A stretch of DNA of 64,000 nucleotides from Sipunculus nudus. Taxonomy: Eukaryota; Annelida; Sipuncula; Golfingiida; Sipunculidae. The notes under the pieces are model-generated. The model saw nothing but the letters and a program-made list of their open reading frames with translations. It was not told the origin of the DNA and made no database searches. Shown here piece by piece: positions 42,621 through 53,929 of this stretch. Numbering within the stretch: the stretch's first letter is position 1; each line of letters starts with the position of its first letter. Both the position numbers and the translations under genes were made by a program. The DNA lies in contig CM049308.1 in assembly GCA_026874595.1 (NCBI GenBank), positions 47,313,327-47,377,326 on the forward strand. Reading direction: 5' to 3'.

Positions 42621-42908
42621 CCAGGTCAGTTGACATGGTGATGTCTGGACCCCACCTGTTTGTACTGAGTGACCTCTTAACTTGGGTGCTGAAACTCAGC
42701 ATGTTGTCAAATCTGTTTTCAAATACAGAAAGCCTTTTTCAATGGGCTACAATACTTTTTTAAAACTGTATTTACCCAATCTATTCTTGTAAAACTGGCA
42801 GAACCCTACCATAGAATAATTCTTGTAAAGTTTAAACTAATCAGCTTAACAGTTTCATCATAAATCAGTGTATAAGCTAGAAGAGTTTAAATTACATTTT
42901 CGCTTGTA
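42621..42908 (+). repeat. Module remnant between the H1-like and H5 units
   Basis: Contains phrases found at 63905-64000 (CCACCTGTTTGTACTGAGTG) and module 'B' phrases (AATTCTTGTAAA). No coding signal. Confidence 0.45.
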
Positions 42909-43374
42909 AAAAGCACATCAATGTAGGTGGCGCCACCAATACCTCAAAATCAGATATGACATATGTGACAAACATTGGTATAAAATTTGGTGATTATAGC
43001 TCTAGCCGTTTCTGAGATTTTAATTTTAGTGTGCTTTTTTGGACATATGACTAAGTTCAACCTCCTGTAACTTGGCCAAAAATCTCGGAACTGGAACCAT
43101 TCGAACAAATTTGAGAGAAATTGTTCCAGGGATCATTTCTGTTAAATATTGGAAAATTTTGCTGGACAGTTTTGGACTAGAAGATTTTTAAAGCTTTTTT
43201 AGCTTTTTCCCAATAAAATCTAAGAAAATGCAGTTAAAAAAAAATAAACAAAATCCGATAGAGTTTTTCAGATGACTGATAATTTGTAAAAATTTGGTGA
43301 TGCTAGCTCCTGTTATTTTTTAGATAGCTATGGTTAACGTACAGATGACGCACGACTCACAGGTTCGCTAAAAA
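42909..43374 (+). repeat. H5 module, copy 3
   Basis: Starts AGCACATCAATGTAGGTGGC with a perfect GGTGGCGCCACC and ends GGTTCGCTAAAAAT. Confidence 0.65.
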
Positions 43375-43710
43375 TCAGTGTTATCACCTTTAGGGAACTA
43401 TTTGAACAGTTTCTGGGCTTGGTGCTCGTATATGTGTCAAAATGCACAACATATAGGTTTCATTTTTTACTCTTATATTAAAGTATCTGTGAAAGACAAA
43501 GGCGCACATTTAAAACTCCTGTTCTTGTTAGCAATATTTCTCTGGACACCAAACCACTAAGGGATCTGGACAATTTCTCTCCATCATCAAATAATAAAAT
43601 TAAACTTGAAGCTTTCCTCAGAAAGTGTCCAGTGAAATATTTTTATACACTAGAAAAGTGCAGGGGGGTTAATATTTCCCTTAAGACACAGTCAGTCAGA
43701 AAATGGATCG

Positions 43711-44065
43711 CTCACACGTCATCCTGCATTAGTCTCTGATCATGAAGAGGCAGATGTCCCAATCATTCCTCTTGACCTCTTTGGGGTAAGAAATGAGCTG
43801 AAACAGATCGTTATCATCGCTGGTAAGACAGATGTGATTGTACTTGTATTGTGCTTTTCACATCTGTTTGTGTCAAGTGGACTTTATGAACTGTGGCTCA
43901 GATCGAGAACTGGAGACAATAACTATGTATATTCCAATTCATGATCCGACAGAAGAGTCGGCCAGCTTATATTTATGTTCTTCCAGCCATTCATGTCTTG
44001 ACTGGAAATGGCGTTACTAGAAAATTTGGACCACTGTACCAAAGCAACAACAATAAAGCAATTGT
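43711..44065 (+). pseudogene. Decayed XPG-like (PIN-superfamily) nuclease domain of the foldback transposon
   Basis: One frame reads LVSDHEEADVPIIPLDLFG then IIAGKTDVIVLVLCF and GLYELWLRSRTGDNN. A second frame gives YIPIHDPTEES, and another gives LPAIHVLTGNGVTRKFG. These match, in order, the conserved blocks HEEADT, DTDVLVL, ELW..TG, and LPA.HALTGCD found in XPG/FEN-like nuclease domains of large transposon-encoded proteins in molluscs and cnidarians. At least two frame changes and a stop are visible, and the D of the second block is replaced by K. It is a dead gene. Identification is from memory of the motifs and moderately sure. Confidence 0.55.
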
Positions 44066-44589
44066 CTCCGATATGCTTTCTTAAGAGATTTCAGACGGAT
44101 GAATGGAAATATACAAGACTGTGCAATGCAGAAAAATACCTTGTTCAGGTACTAACCGCTTTGAAATAATAGCAACTGTCGATCATTTGCGGTACACGAT
44201 ATAGCATCAACGAACAGAAACTTCACTTCATGATCTACCACCAACAAACAATGCTAACCAGGGCCGTACCTTAACGCATTCTATAAGACATACACTAGTT
44301 TTCTAGTGTTTATGGTCAGGCAGGAAGCAGAGACTTCCCTGCTTCATATTCTGCCAATTTCAAGCAAGTAAAACGCACCCAGGTAAAATCGGAATGTGGA
44401 AGGTTGCATACAATAAACCTGAATAAGTTATGATGGACTTCGTACCCATTAGATATGAAACTTGCATGCAAAGAAATATGTATTATCTGTTGATATATCA
44501 ATTTCTTTACATCAAAAACTTATAATCAACAATTTGTCAATGTAGCTTGAGTTCTAAAGATGTTACGTTAAATGTTAAGACACTCTGGC
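44066..44589. other. Foldback interior, unassigned
   Basis: AT-rich sequence after the nuclease remnant, with no further recognisable domain on either strand. Confidence 0.35.
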
Positions 44590-46105
44590 ATATTGGCAGC
44601 CATACTAAATTTCGTCATTATCAAATACTTTATCCACCAAATAATTTCAAGAGATACCTTGACCCTGAAGACCCCCAAATCAATCACCAAGCTGCATTCC
44701 TTGGTGAATTTGGATGATTCAATGACATGGTCGGAGCCATATTGAATTCCGCTTTAGCCTGAAAAGATACCGGCCTTATGATGATTCTGATATTTTTTAC
44801 CATTGAAAATTTAACAAAAGACAACAAAATCAATCTTGTCTCGATTCTTTAGTGAGTTACTCATGGTTCAATTGTGCAGCTGCTATATTGGTAGCCATAA
44901 TGATAACCATGTTGAATTTTACCATAACCCAATATGGTATTGTCTTAAAAATAGTTTCAATAAATCCTTGAACCCTTAAAACATATAGGCAAAACAACCC
45001 CTACCTTAATTCCTTGGATAGTCAGACATGGTGCAATGGTACAGTGGCCATAATGGCAGCCATATTGAATATCACGATAACCAAATCTGCTATTGTCTTG
45101 AAAAAAGGTTTAAATAGATTCTTTGACCCTGAAAACATAGGCAAAGACATTAAAATATCAACCCTGCTTTTATTCCTTGGATTGTCATACATGATCCAAT
45201 GGTTCATTGGTTGCTCTCTTTGCAGCCATATTAAATATCCCCTCAACCAGAAACAGTATAGTCTTGAAAATAATTAAAAGAGACTCCTGGGCCCTAAAAA
45301 CATAGACGACAACACCAAAATCAACCCCCTACCTTGATTCCTTGGCTTGTCATATGCAATTCGATGGTACAGTGGCCATATTGGCAGCCATATTGAGACA
45401 AAGGCAAACACACAAAAATAATTCCCTTACCTCAATTACTTTTTGAATTGTATGATTTTATGGTACGGCGGCCATATTGACAGCCATATTGAATCTAGTG
45501 TAAACAAGTATGGTACTGTCTTGGAAATGGGTTCAATAGATTTCTTGACCTTGAAAACATAGGCAAAGACACCAAAATCATTCCCTTACCTCAATTACTT
45601 TTTGAGTTATGTATGATTTTATGGTACGGCGGCCATATTGGCAGGCATATTGCATTTTACCGTAATCAAATATGGTATTGTCTTGGAAATGATTTTAATA
45701 GATTCCTTGACATTGAAAACATAGGCATAGACACCAAAATCATTCCCCTACCTCAATTACTTTTTGAGTTATGTATGATTTTATGGTACGGTGGCCATAT
45801 TGGCAGCCATATTGAATATCACCGAAACCAAATATGGTATTGTCTTGGAAATGATTTCAAAAGATTCCTTGACCCTGAAAACATAGGCAAAGACACCAAA
45901 ATCAATCCCCTACTCCAATTACTTTTCGAGTTATGTATGATTCAATGGTTCGGTGGCCATCTTGGACGCCCTCTTGAATTTCACCCTTTCTGCCCACGAT
46001 CCAGCATGTCTACTCAAATTTTTTTACTCCCATAAGGGTGTCCTACCTGGATCAAAAGTCAAAATTAGGGGACATATGATTGCACACAGGACCCCCCTCA
46101 GCCCC
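44590..46105 (-). repeat. Right inverted arm, about 162-bp tandem units
   Basis: About nine units in the opposite orientation to the left arm (GTATGATTTTATGGTACGG recurring near 45448, 45612 and 45773). The 87- to 140-codon frames here are satellite by-products. Confidence 0.8.
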
Positions 46106-46228
46106 AAGCCTATAAGGCATATCACTGTTAATTTAAGAATATATTGACTCACCTGACCAATGTGAGGTTATTTAAAGACATATTCTTCCAAAGAACCATG
46201 CTTGTAAACAATCTTAGGGAGGGGGTTA
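46106..46228 (+). other. Gypsy 3' internal end with polypurine tract
   Basis: TTAGGGAGGGGGTTA lies just before the 3' LTR and is the probable polypurine tract. Confidence 0.65.
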
Positions 46229-47323
46229 TGTCAGGAGTAGTTATGTAACTTTAGTGATATTTGTTCACATGGTTAACAATGTTTATATTATTATAATCGG
46301 TTCCAGCCATAATGAATGTAATATAGGTGTTCCAAACTGTATTGAAGTGTTATTTTAGAGATAAATGGTCCTAACTGCAGTGAACAGAATACATTTGGCC
46401 CGAACTGTGGTGAACAGAGTCAGTTTTGTCAGTCAACCACCGGTTAGCCCGCGAAGTGTTATGCTTCAGTGAATATGGCTCTAGTCGCTAAGAGACTGGG
46501 AATAACAAGCATAAATGAAAATTGTTTTACCCTTTACACTCAGAGCTGAACTGAACGTAGACTGATAAGCCACAGCAGTGGAACCTAGCTCTCAGTGATG
46601 TTTTTATAACCTGGTCAGAAGGTATGTAAATGCTTATTTTTTAGAAAAAAGTACTACATGCGTACATTATGTTGACCAATGAAATTTATTCAAAGAATAT
46701 TATTGATGTTCCTGGAAAGTATAACCAGAACATGAGCTGCCATATATGTAAGTCTGTTCAGTAACGATAATGTTGTTTTGTAAAGACCAGTAGTGCGTTA
46801 TGAATGTCATAAAGAAAATGCTATAATTGTGTAGAAACATAAATGTATATTGTATATCATGTATGACATCACATGCATTATATCATTGATGGAATGTATC
46901 AGTTCTCATACCAGGTAGTTAAGATTTAGTGTATAATAAAAGGAATATGCTCGTTGTGAGGTTCAATAAGTATCCAAAACTGTGGGTCCTTTTTCTACAT
47001 GAATCGTTCGACCACTATATGTAAGGAAAGATGTCTTTGCCATCCCAGGAGATGCCATAGAGTCATCAGTGTCATGAGGGTCGTGAGAGGCTATCCAGGA
47101 TGTGTGTGGACCGGTCACATAATGTTATAAACTGGACTTTACTGTTGCTATAAGCTCACTAATTTAAAGAATCTAAAGGCCTATATATGTACCTCAGTCG
47201 GTAGAGTATGAGATATCTCATATTGTGTATCAATTGAATTTTGAGTTTTTTTATTTTGATTTTGTATTAAAATTTTGTTATAACTTTGGTTAGCATTGTG
47301 GCTATTCTTTTTTTCCCATGACA
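46229..47323 (+). repeat. 3' LTR of the Gypsy element
   Basis: 1095 bp, TGTCAGGAGTAG...CCCATGACA. It aligns end to end with the 5' LTR apart from the H1 insert there, with about 9% mismatch over the part I compared. Confidence 0.88.
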
Positions 47324-47350
47324 GAGCCTATCCACATTATCCATGGTTTT
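47324..47350 (+). repeat. Single remnant unit of the 42-bp satellite
   Basis: GAGCCTATCCACATTATCCA matches the array left of the Gypsy element. Confidence 0.85.
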
Positions 47351-47370
47351 TCCAATGTTGGTAGTCTCAC

Positions 47371-47446
47371 CTATAGGTTTATCTTTATACAGCCTGGCAT
47401 ACAGCAGAGGCAGGGTGACAGTCATCAAGGCAAAGGCAAACAGCAC
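47371..47446 (-). CDS. Candidate host exon (76 bp, membrane-segment-like)
   Basis: On the minus strand, a pyrimidine-bearing acceptor (GTTGAACAGTTTCAG) precedes an open stretch coding VLFAFALMTVTLPLLYARLY then KDKPI, followed by a good donor (ATAG|GTGAGAC). The peptide is a hydrophobic helix ending in a basic patch, as at a membrane edge. The segment is GC-richer than its AT-rich flanks and has no second copy in the window. A weak likeness to the last hydrophobic hairpin of reticulons was considered, but I do not recognise the gene. It lies only 47 bp from the Gypsy LTR, so the element would sit in the downstream intron. It could also be chance. Confidence 0.45.
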
Positions 47447-47476
47447 CTGAAACTGTTCAACAACTATATTGTTTTA

Positions 47477-47498
47477 AATATATATATATATATATATC
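47477..47498. repeat. (TA)n microsatellite
   Basis: About eleven TA dinucleotides, upstream (minus strand) of the candidate exon. Confidence 0.9.
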
Positions 47499-47820
47499 AG
47501 TAAAGTATGCAAGAAAAGGAACTGTCATGCACATTGATAACCTCAACTTTTAAGTATAAAACATGGATTACTTCACATCCTGTTAAAATATGTACATGGC
47601 ATTTTTTTCTGAAATTAATTTTTTTCATACAAATGGAAAATGGGCCATGATGGCCAGCTGATCCTGGCAATCTACAAAAGGCAAAGGGTCTAACGTTTAC
47701 TCCTTGCTTAGCAAGATAGTGGGTGACAATGAAATTAATCACTGGAACTAAAAATACCATTTCAGCAGTAGTTCAGGATAAGTGATGCCGCCTACAACAA
47801 AAATCTGCATATCATTCAGA
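47499..47820. other. Unassigned, possibly intronic
   Basis: AT-rich. An 87-codon minus-strand frame (47497-47760) has no recognisable domain or splice context I would defend. Confidence 0.35.
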
Positions 47821-48402
47821 AACAGGGCCAACAAGCCAAATGCAAAACTGTGCAATGGGATAAACTGGTAAATTGAGTATAATGCTCCCTGATAACATAC
47901 TTAAATCCTTTTCAAGTACATGTATGACAAAGCAATACCTAGAGTTTGAACCTAAGCACATGCACCAATTGCACATATATAACACCTGAGATACTGGCAT
48001 AGATGATGACATGCAAAAATGATCGTAGGTGGCACTACCAGTACGTCTTGAGTACGAGAAACCCTTCAAAGATGCTGGGACATGCAAAGTTTCAGGCAGT
48101 TAGGTCAAACCACTCTTGAATTATTGGCAAAGATACATGCTATGCAAAATGTAACTGAAAGTGGTGCCACCAGTTTTGTATACGACAAATCTGTCTGAGA
48201 AGTATGGTCATGCACAAATTCAAACTAATATGTCAAATAACTGATAAGAAATAAGCAGGCACAAACACTGCACAAATATTACTGTAGGTGGCACCATAGG
48301 TCTTGTGCACCAGAAAGCTGCATGTGACATAGAGACATGCAAAATTTCATTCCTATATGTCAAACAGCCCCAGAAATACTGGCATGGATATACACAACAC
48401 AA
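47821..48402 (+). repeat. Diverged module 'A' units
   Basis: Starts ACAGGGCCAACAAGCCAAATG. It then has three or four diverged units with TCGTAGGTGGCACTACC, AAGTGGTGCCACC and TGTAGGTGGCACCATAG about 120-140 bp apart. The palindrome is degenerate in all of them, so this is an old copy. Confidence 0.55.
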
Positions 48403-48790
48403 CATGGGACCAATGAGTCATGGCGCTCAGCTGTTATATATTATCACAAAATAAGATTTGGAAGAGGGGGTAGACAAATGCTAGTTTTGTGTGGTACTAT
48501 AAGTTGTATTATGAGATGATGGTGTTTAACTCAAGTTATGTAAGATTTAGACAAAATCCTGGGAAAAAGGGGAGAGCATTGATGTCATTTATATTATTAA
48601 CATTTAGAAATGGAGCGCTTTTGTAGCAACTGTTGTGACTTGGCCTGGTGCTGCAAGTATACACCATTTTATCAGTTTTATCATGCATTTCTCATGAGTA
48701 TTTATTCAGTTTCAGTCAAACAAAATCATTGTGAATCCAGGAAATTCAAATTTCACAAATTGATGGTCCTAAGTACCTGTTAGACTACCT
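48403..48790 (+). repeat. H2 5' fragment, diverged
   Basis: ATGGGACCAATGAGTCATGG then GCTCAGCTGTTATATATTAT, in the same order as 9697 but more worn, ending near AAGTACCTG. Confidence 0.6.
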
Positions 48791-50494
48791 TATATCATAT
48801 TCACTGATGTGTTTTAAGTACTAAACATTTTGAACCTGAAAAATACTAGAAAAACTGACAGGTCAGTAAGGGCCCCGCAAAAGATGCAGTCATTATAAAT
48901 TGAAGTACTGTGAATTTTGTGTACTTTGGTAGCATGGGCTGAAAGAGTGATATTTGAAAATAAAAGAACCTGTAAAGAACAGCTGACATGTATAAACTGG
49001 AAGAAAAGATATGGTAAAGTGAAAATGTTCAAAGCTATCAAAATAATGATATAAAAGAACCGCATGCATTTTTAGTTTCTGTATTTCTGTAATACCTGTG
49101 CCAATTATTCTTGGTTGAAGTCTTGGCTGGGCTGTGTCAAACATTTTTCCAGTATTTGTATGTTGAATTGGCCTTATTATATGTGAGGCTTTAGTCTGTA
49201 CATGAACCTTGTAGTATAAGAGAGAGTCAGCTGTTGGTTAGTAGTGATAAAATGGTCATTCTCTTGAACTTAGATTCAGCTGTTCTTGGGTTTGGGTCTA
49301 CAGATGTGCTGTGATGTGTAGAATGGCTACATATGAATATCAATGTAAATTTGTTAATGGTCACTATAATAGGTCCTAATTCCTTGAGATGTTGGAAGTT
49401 GAGATAGATTTGTCAAAACATGGTCTAAATTAGAGCCACTGTGGTGCATTGGGCCAGTGTATCCTTTTCTGAGGAATCTTCAAATTGTCTGTACAAAATA
49501 TGCTGTGAAAATGTAATGCCGCTGCACACAAGTGACTCGAAAAAGATTCATCCATTTCTGGCCTGCTGATGGATACACCAGCAACTGAACACCAAACTGT
49601 GTATTACTTTTTTTTCCCTTCTGACCAAAATATCAATAAGCCTCTCCCTTAGGCCATAGGTGATACATCTTATGTTTGAATCCTATCCATCATATGTTAG
49701 GGGAGTTATTATGATTGTACATCAAATTCTTTGCGGGTTATTGCATTAACATCATTTGAGAATTATCGCCTCTGTCAAGGTCATCCATCTTTGAACTTGA
49801 CCTAGCCCTTCATAACAACATTACTGGTGCAAGTTCAGTGAATGTTAGTCAAATTGTTTGCGAGCTATTTGGTTAACATCATTTTAGCATTATCACCTCT
49901 ATGATCTTGAAAATCCATCAAGGTCACCCATCTTCAAACATGATGTAGTTCATTAAAAGGTCCATCACTGCCGTGAGTCCGGGGACCTTATATGAAATAC
50001 TTTTTACGAGTTATTGTGTTAACAATGTGTGTCCTTTTGCATGCATATTTGATAAGAGAGTGCAACCTTACTAGGTGTTCGGTAATTGTTTTTACCGCAT
50101 AACTGACTGACATAAAACGGCTGACTATGACCATATATCATGCCTTGTTGCTGTTGACATGAGGACCTGTCCTACTGTTAAGGTGGAACAAACAATTATG
50201 GTTACAATTATGATTTCTGCCCTGCTGAAAGAGGGACCTAAAATTTAACACCAAATTGTGAATAACTTTTTTGACCTTTGACCTCTGGACCCCAAAATCA
50301 ATAGGGATCTTCCATAATTGATGGTTAATACATATTTCAGGTTTGAACTCAATCCGTCAATCCTAACTGGAGTTATCATCTGGAGAAGAATTTGAAGACG
50401 GATGGACAGACGGACGGCAAGACAGACAGACGGACAGGTCGATTACTATTGGGCACCCGCTTTTCAAGGGGTCGCCAAAATAAGCACCAATTAC
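48791..50494 (+). repeat. Worn repeat mosaic ending in a hairpin-type 3' end (H4)
   Basis: 48791-49480 is unassigned AT-rich sequence. 49760-50000 has tandem phrases with GTCAAGGTCATCCATC and ATCAAGGTCACCC. 50395-50494 ends with a GACG-rich tract (GGACAGACGGACGGCAAGAC) and GGGCACCCGCTTTTCAAGGG then GTCGCCAAAATAA, an imperfect hairpin plus A-rich tail. This is the 3' architecture of H2 with a different sequence, so I treat it as another family. Confidence 0.45.
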
Positions 50495-50795
50495 ACAAAC
50501 TTCACACCTGAAATACTGGCATGGATGTACACAACAAAAGACACTCAGCTGTCTGGAAAGACATTCACAAAAGGAATTTTATCATATGAATGCAAAATTT
50601 TGTAGGTGGTATCCAATTCAACTGAAGCATAGCTCAGAGGATATGATATGGATAACAGAGACCTATACAGTTCAGGTTTCCAAGGAGATTTTTTATTGAC
50701 CTTCCTGGATGTCAAGTGAGAAGTTTCTTGGTACAATGGTTATGATTTGTGCCCTGTTAACAGATGACCACATCTTTGAAGGTCTCAAAAAAAGA
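50495..50795 (+). repeat. Module fragments
   Basis: Phrases AAATACTGGCATGGATGTAC and CCTGGATGTCAAGTGAGAAG link to units at 48380 and 54 kb. No gene. Confidence 0.4.
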
Positions 50796-52840
50796 AACAA
50801 GGGACCCATGGGTCACGGCGCTCAGCTGTTATATATGATAACAAATATGATTTGGGAATGAGGCACATGCTGGTTTTGTGTGGTAATAAATATAAACATT
50901 ATTATGAGTTGTTGGTGTTTAGCTTATGTATGATTTTGATAGTATCTTTGGAGACAGGGAAGAGGATTGATTTCATTTATTTTATTAACAAATGGAGTGT
51001 TACCGTCACACAGATTTTGACTTGGCCATATAACTTATAAGCAGCACATATAATAAAAGAGTTTAACTATTTATTAAAATTTAATAACAAATATAGTGCT
51101 AATATAATTTTTATTAAAAAAAATAATAAGAAAATCATATGATTTTTAATATAAAATATAACTAAAATGATTATTAAAATAATATTATAGAATGTATTCA
51201 TGAATGCATTTTTGAAAGTATCTGCACTGGTATTCAAATACTTTCATTTTTACCTGAATACCCATTCTAATGCAATAAAATTTGTTAATGCAGTACATAT
51301 TCATATTCTTATTCAAATACATTTGCAAAGCAATCACACCATGTCTAGTATTTATTCAGTTTTAGCCAAACAATGATGTTGAGAATCCAGAATATACAAA
51401 ATTCACAAATTTAAATAATGGTCATAAGTACCTGGTTTTATGGCTTTTATTTATATTAAAAAAATAAATGTAATATATTCACTTTCACATCAATCTACAC
51501 ACTTAGACAATGTAGGCATCTAGATTAGTATTATCAACTGCATCTTTGTCTATCATTCATTCCTTCATATGATCCCTAATGATTAGTAATGAATAATATG
51601 ATTTATTTTTTTATCATTAAAATTGAACTGAAAAAATACCATAGGTGACTACATGGTGTTATTTGGAATAACTTTAACATTGACATTCTATCAATTCATG
51701 CAAGATTCTTACATCATCAGTAACTGCAAGTTAATTTCCTGTTACTCATCAACTAACAAATTCCTTTTCTATTAATTTTTCTTTAATTTGTTATTAAAAA
51801 CCAATAAAAATTTATTAATTATGTTGTTTTTCGAAACAATTACTAGATGACTTAGGTTGGACACCTGGATTAACTGTGGCTGGGCATTAGCTGCCTGGCT
51901 GCCCCAGTGTATGCCTCGCCTCAAGCGTGCATAATTTGTTGAAAGGTCAACAAGGTTAACATACAGGTGACTGAAGAGGGGCTGGGTAGAGCCTTGGTCT
52001 GACATGATCTCATAAAAACATTAATAAAAGCTACAATTTTTGGCAAATTCTTTCAGCTTTCTAAACTACAAAGCTGAAATCCTTATGTGTGCATGAAAAT
52101 TGTATCAACAGTGCTCACAGGAAACAAACGTGCCATGGTCAAAGTTGGGCAAAATTTAAGGTACTAAATTTATATATTTATACTAATAACTTATAAGTTT
52201 TGAAAAATTCAGAACTAATTTTGGGTATTCATTGAATCTTGATTAAATAATGTTACATCCCTGACAAAAAATCTCTAGTTTCAGCTAGAGCTGAGCTCTA
52301 GCAAACTGCATAACACTAGCTTGATGTAAACAAAATGTGACATGGTGCTTGAAAACTTGAATAAAATCTAGTCTTTGATCAACTGGTTTCAAATTTTTGG
52401 TGTTAACAGTTGCAATGCTAACAAAAACATGCTTTGAAAATTAAATCCAAAAAATGTGCCATGGTCAAAGTTGGGCAAAATTAAAGGAATAAATTTTTTA
52501 TTTTTGCTAATATTTTAAAAAATTTAAAAGATTTTGATCTAATTTTGGGTATACAATTTAATTTTGATTAATCAAAGTTATATTACTGGAAAAAAAGTGC
52601 TTAGCTTTAACAAGTTTTGTGTTAAGTGATCAAATTTCTTTCCTGATTATTTACAAAATGCATTATGTTTGGGCCAATAACTTTTTTAAATTATATAATA
52701 CAGACCTTATTTCTGGCATGTACATAGGAACTATATAGAGGATTATATATGGTAAATTTGAGGTAAAACAGATGAGTGGTTTTGATATCAGGCAGTCCTG
52801 AAGTGTGAAAATAGGTTTAAAATAAAAAATTGAGGTTTTT
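50796..52840 (+). mobile_element. H2 element, second long copy, 3'-truncated
   Basis: Follows 9697-12180 closely, starting ACAAGGGACCCATGGGTCAC and sharing the whole AT-rich body with several internal deletions (for example between AATCTCTAG and TTTCAGCTAGAGCTG near 52275). It breaks off at 52840 before the terminal hairpin. Confidence 0.75.
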
Positions 52841-53560
52841 TGGTGACTGTACCTCAAATTCTTACAAAGTTATTGCTTTAACATCATTTTTACAAGAAAA
52901 AGACACAATGTGGCTCCACCTGTCTTCTGCAAAAGACAAAGCGGTCAATTTCTTTTTCAGATCATTCCGTGTATCCCTTACTGAGATATAAAAGATTTTG
53001 TGTGAATTTCACCAAATATGGGAATATTCAAAGTCAAGGCCACTCTCATAGGAAAGGTCATGACCCCAATTTTAATAAACATCATCCTATAACCCATATC
53101 TATGTATATACATAATATAAAAGTAATCTGTCCATTAGTTTTTGACTTATAATGCTCACAGTACTGTCAAGTGGCAATTTTGGGGGTATTAAAAAGGCAC
53201 AAAAACAAGTAAAGAATAATAGGTTGCGCCACCAGTTTCTGGAACATAACAACCCTTTTCATGATCTTTGATCAACTTGGTTTTGGGATCAATCCATGCA
53301 AGATTTCTTCAGATATTTAAGAATTTGTGTGATTTTCCCGAAAACTGGACCTATTCAAGGTCAAGGACACTCTCCTAGTAATGGTCATGACCTTATTTTA
53401 AATAGGTGTTGTCCTCTCACTCATATCTATACATATACCAAGTTTGGCAAAGATTCCTGAAATATTTTTTGAGTTATCGCGCCAACTAATTTATATGCGG
53501 CGGTGGGACTGTCATTAAAACAAAGTCTGGGGATACAATAAGTCCTCCGTTCTCGCATCT
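52841..53560 (+). repeat. Two diverged units of about 310 bp
   Basis: Units share GTGGCTCCACC or GGTTGCGCCACC, TCTGCAAAAGAC or TCTGGAACATAAC, and GGTCAAGGCCACTCTC-type phrases. They are related to H6 in layout. Confidence 0.5.
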
Positions 53561-53929
53561 TCCGTGTCATACTCAGTTACATACGGAAGTTATTTGGGAA
53601 CACAGACTCATTATATGAAGGGTGGAATGTCGTAAAAAATGGAAGAATAATTTTTGTCTATAACATAAAGGCATTCTGGAAAGAAAACAATCATTGTGAT
53701 GTAATCAATAGTTGCCTTTGGTAATCAAGTGCTTGAAAGTAGCAGCAAACCTTTCCTTAAAACTCGATGATCGGCCCACCACTATGAGTAAGTTAACCCA
53801 TGCTATCTCAGAAATCATCAGAGCGAGCAGTTCCTAAATGCATGTAAGAATCAGTCACATGTCAAACTTTATAGGATTAAGCTTAATTTATGGTATCTGC
53901 ATTATCTTAAAATTTATAGGGAAAAAGCT
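53561..53929. other. Unassigned spacer
   Basis: Contains AACCCATGCTATCTCAGA and an interior phrase of H5 type; otherwise nothing seen. Confidence 0.35.

Larger units (their letters stand above)
39241..46105. mobile_element. Foldback-type DNA transposon with arrayed arms, nested in Gypsy
   Basis: The left terminus GGGGCTGAGGGGGGTCCTGT is the exact reverse complement of the right one. Inverted repeats about 0.9 kb (left, to about 40180) and 1.5 kb (right, from about 44590) long are built from tandem units of about 162 bp containing AATATGGC and GGCCATATTGG phrases. The centre holds a decayed XPG-like nuclease gene plus later insertions (an H1-like array and an H5 module). No target duplication is clear. 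Arms made of direct repeats are typical of foldback elements; the nuclease suggests relationship to Academ-type transposons. Confidence 0.7.
25533..47323 (+). mobile_element. Gypsy LTR retrotransposon, old and heavily interrupted
   Basis: A 21.8-kb unit bounded by LTRs that begin TGTCAGGAGTAG and end CATGACA, with a polypurine tract (TTAGGGAGGGGG) before the 3' LTR. Comparing the first 290 bases of the two LTRs by eye gives roughly 9% divergence, so the insertion is old. Parts in order: gag remnant, integrase, reverse transcriptase, RNase H. It is broken in many places (well over ten). At least half its length is later insertions: a LINE, two H1 elements, a TG...CA-bounded element holding an H3 element, and a foldback-type transposon. 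The integrase-before-RT order points to a Gmr1-like lineage. Confidence 0.8.

Noticed and set aside
45613-46035. 140-codon open frame
   Set aside because: Follows the 162-bp arm repeat of the foldback element and repeats with it; a satellite by-product.
47497-47760. 87-codon minus-strand frame as a host gene
   Set aside because: Composition and lack of splice signals or motifs give no support.
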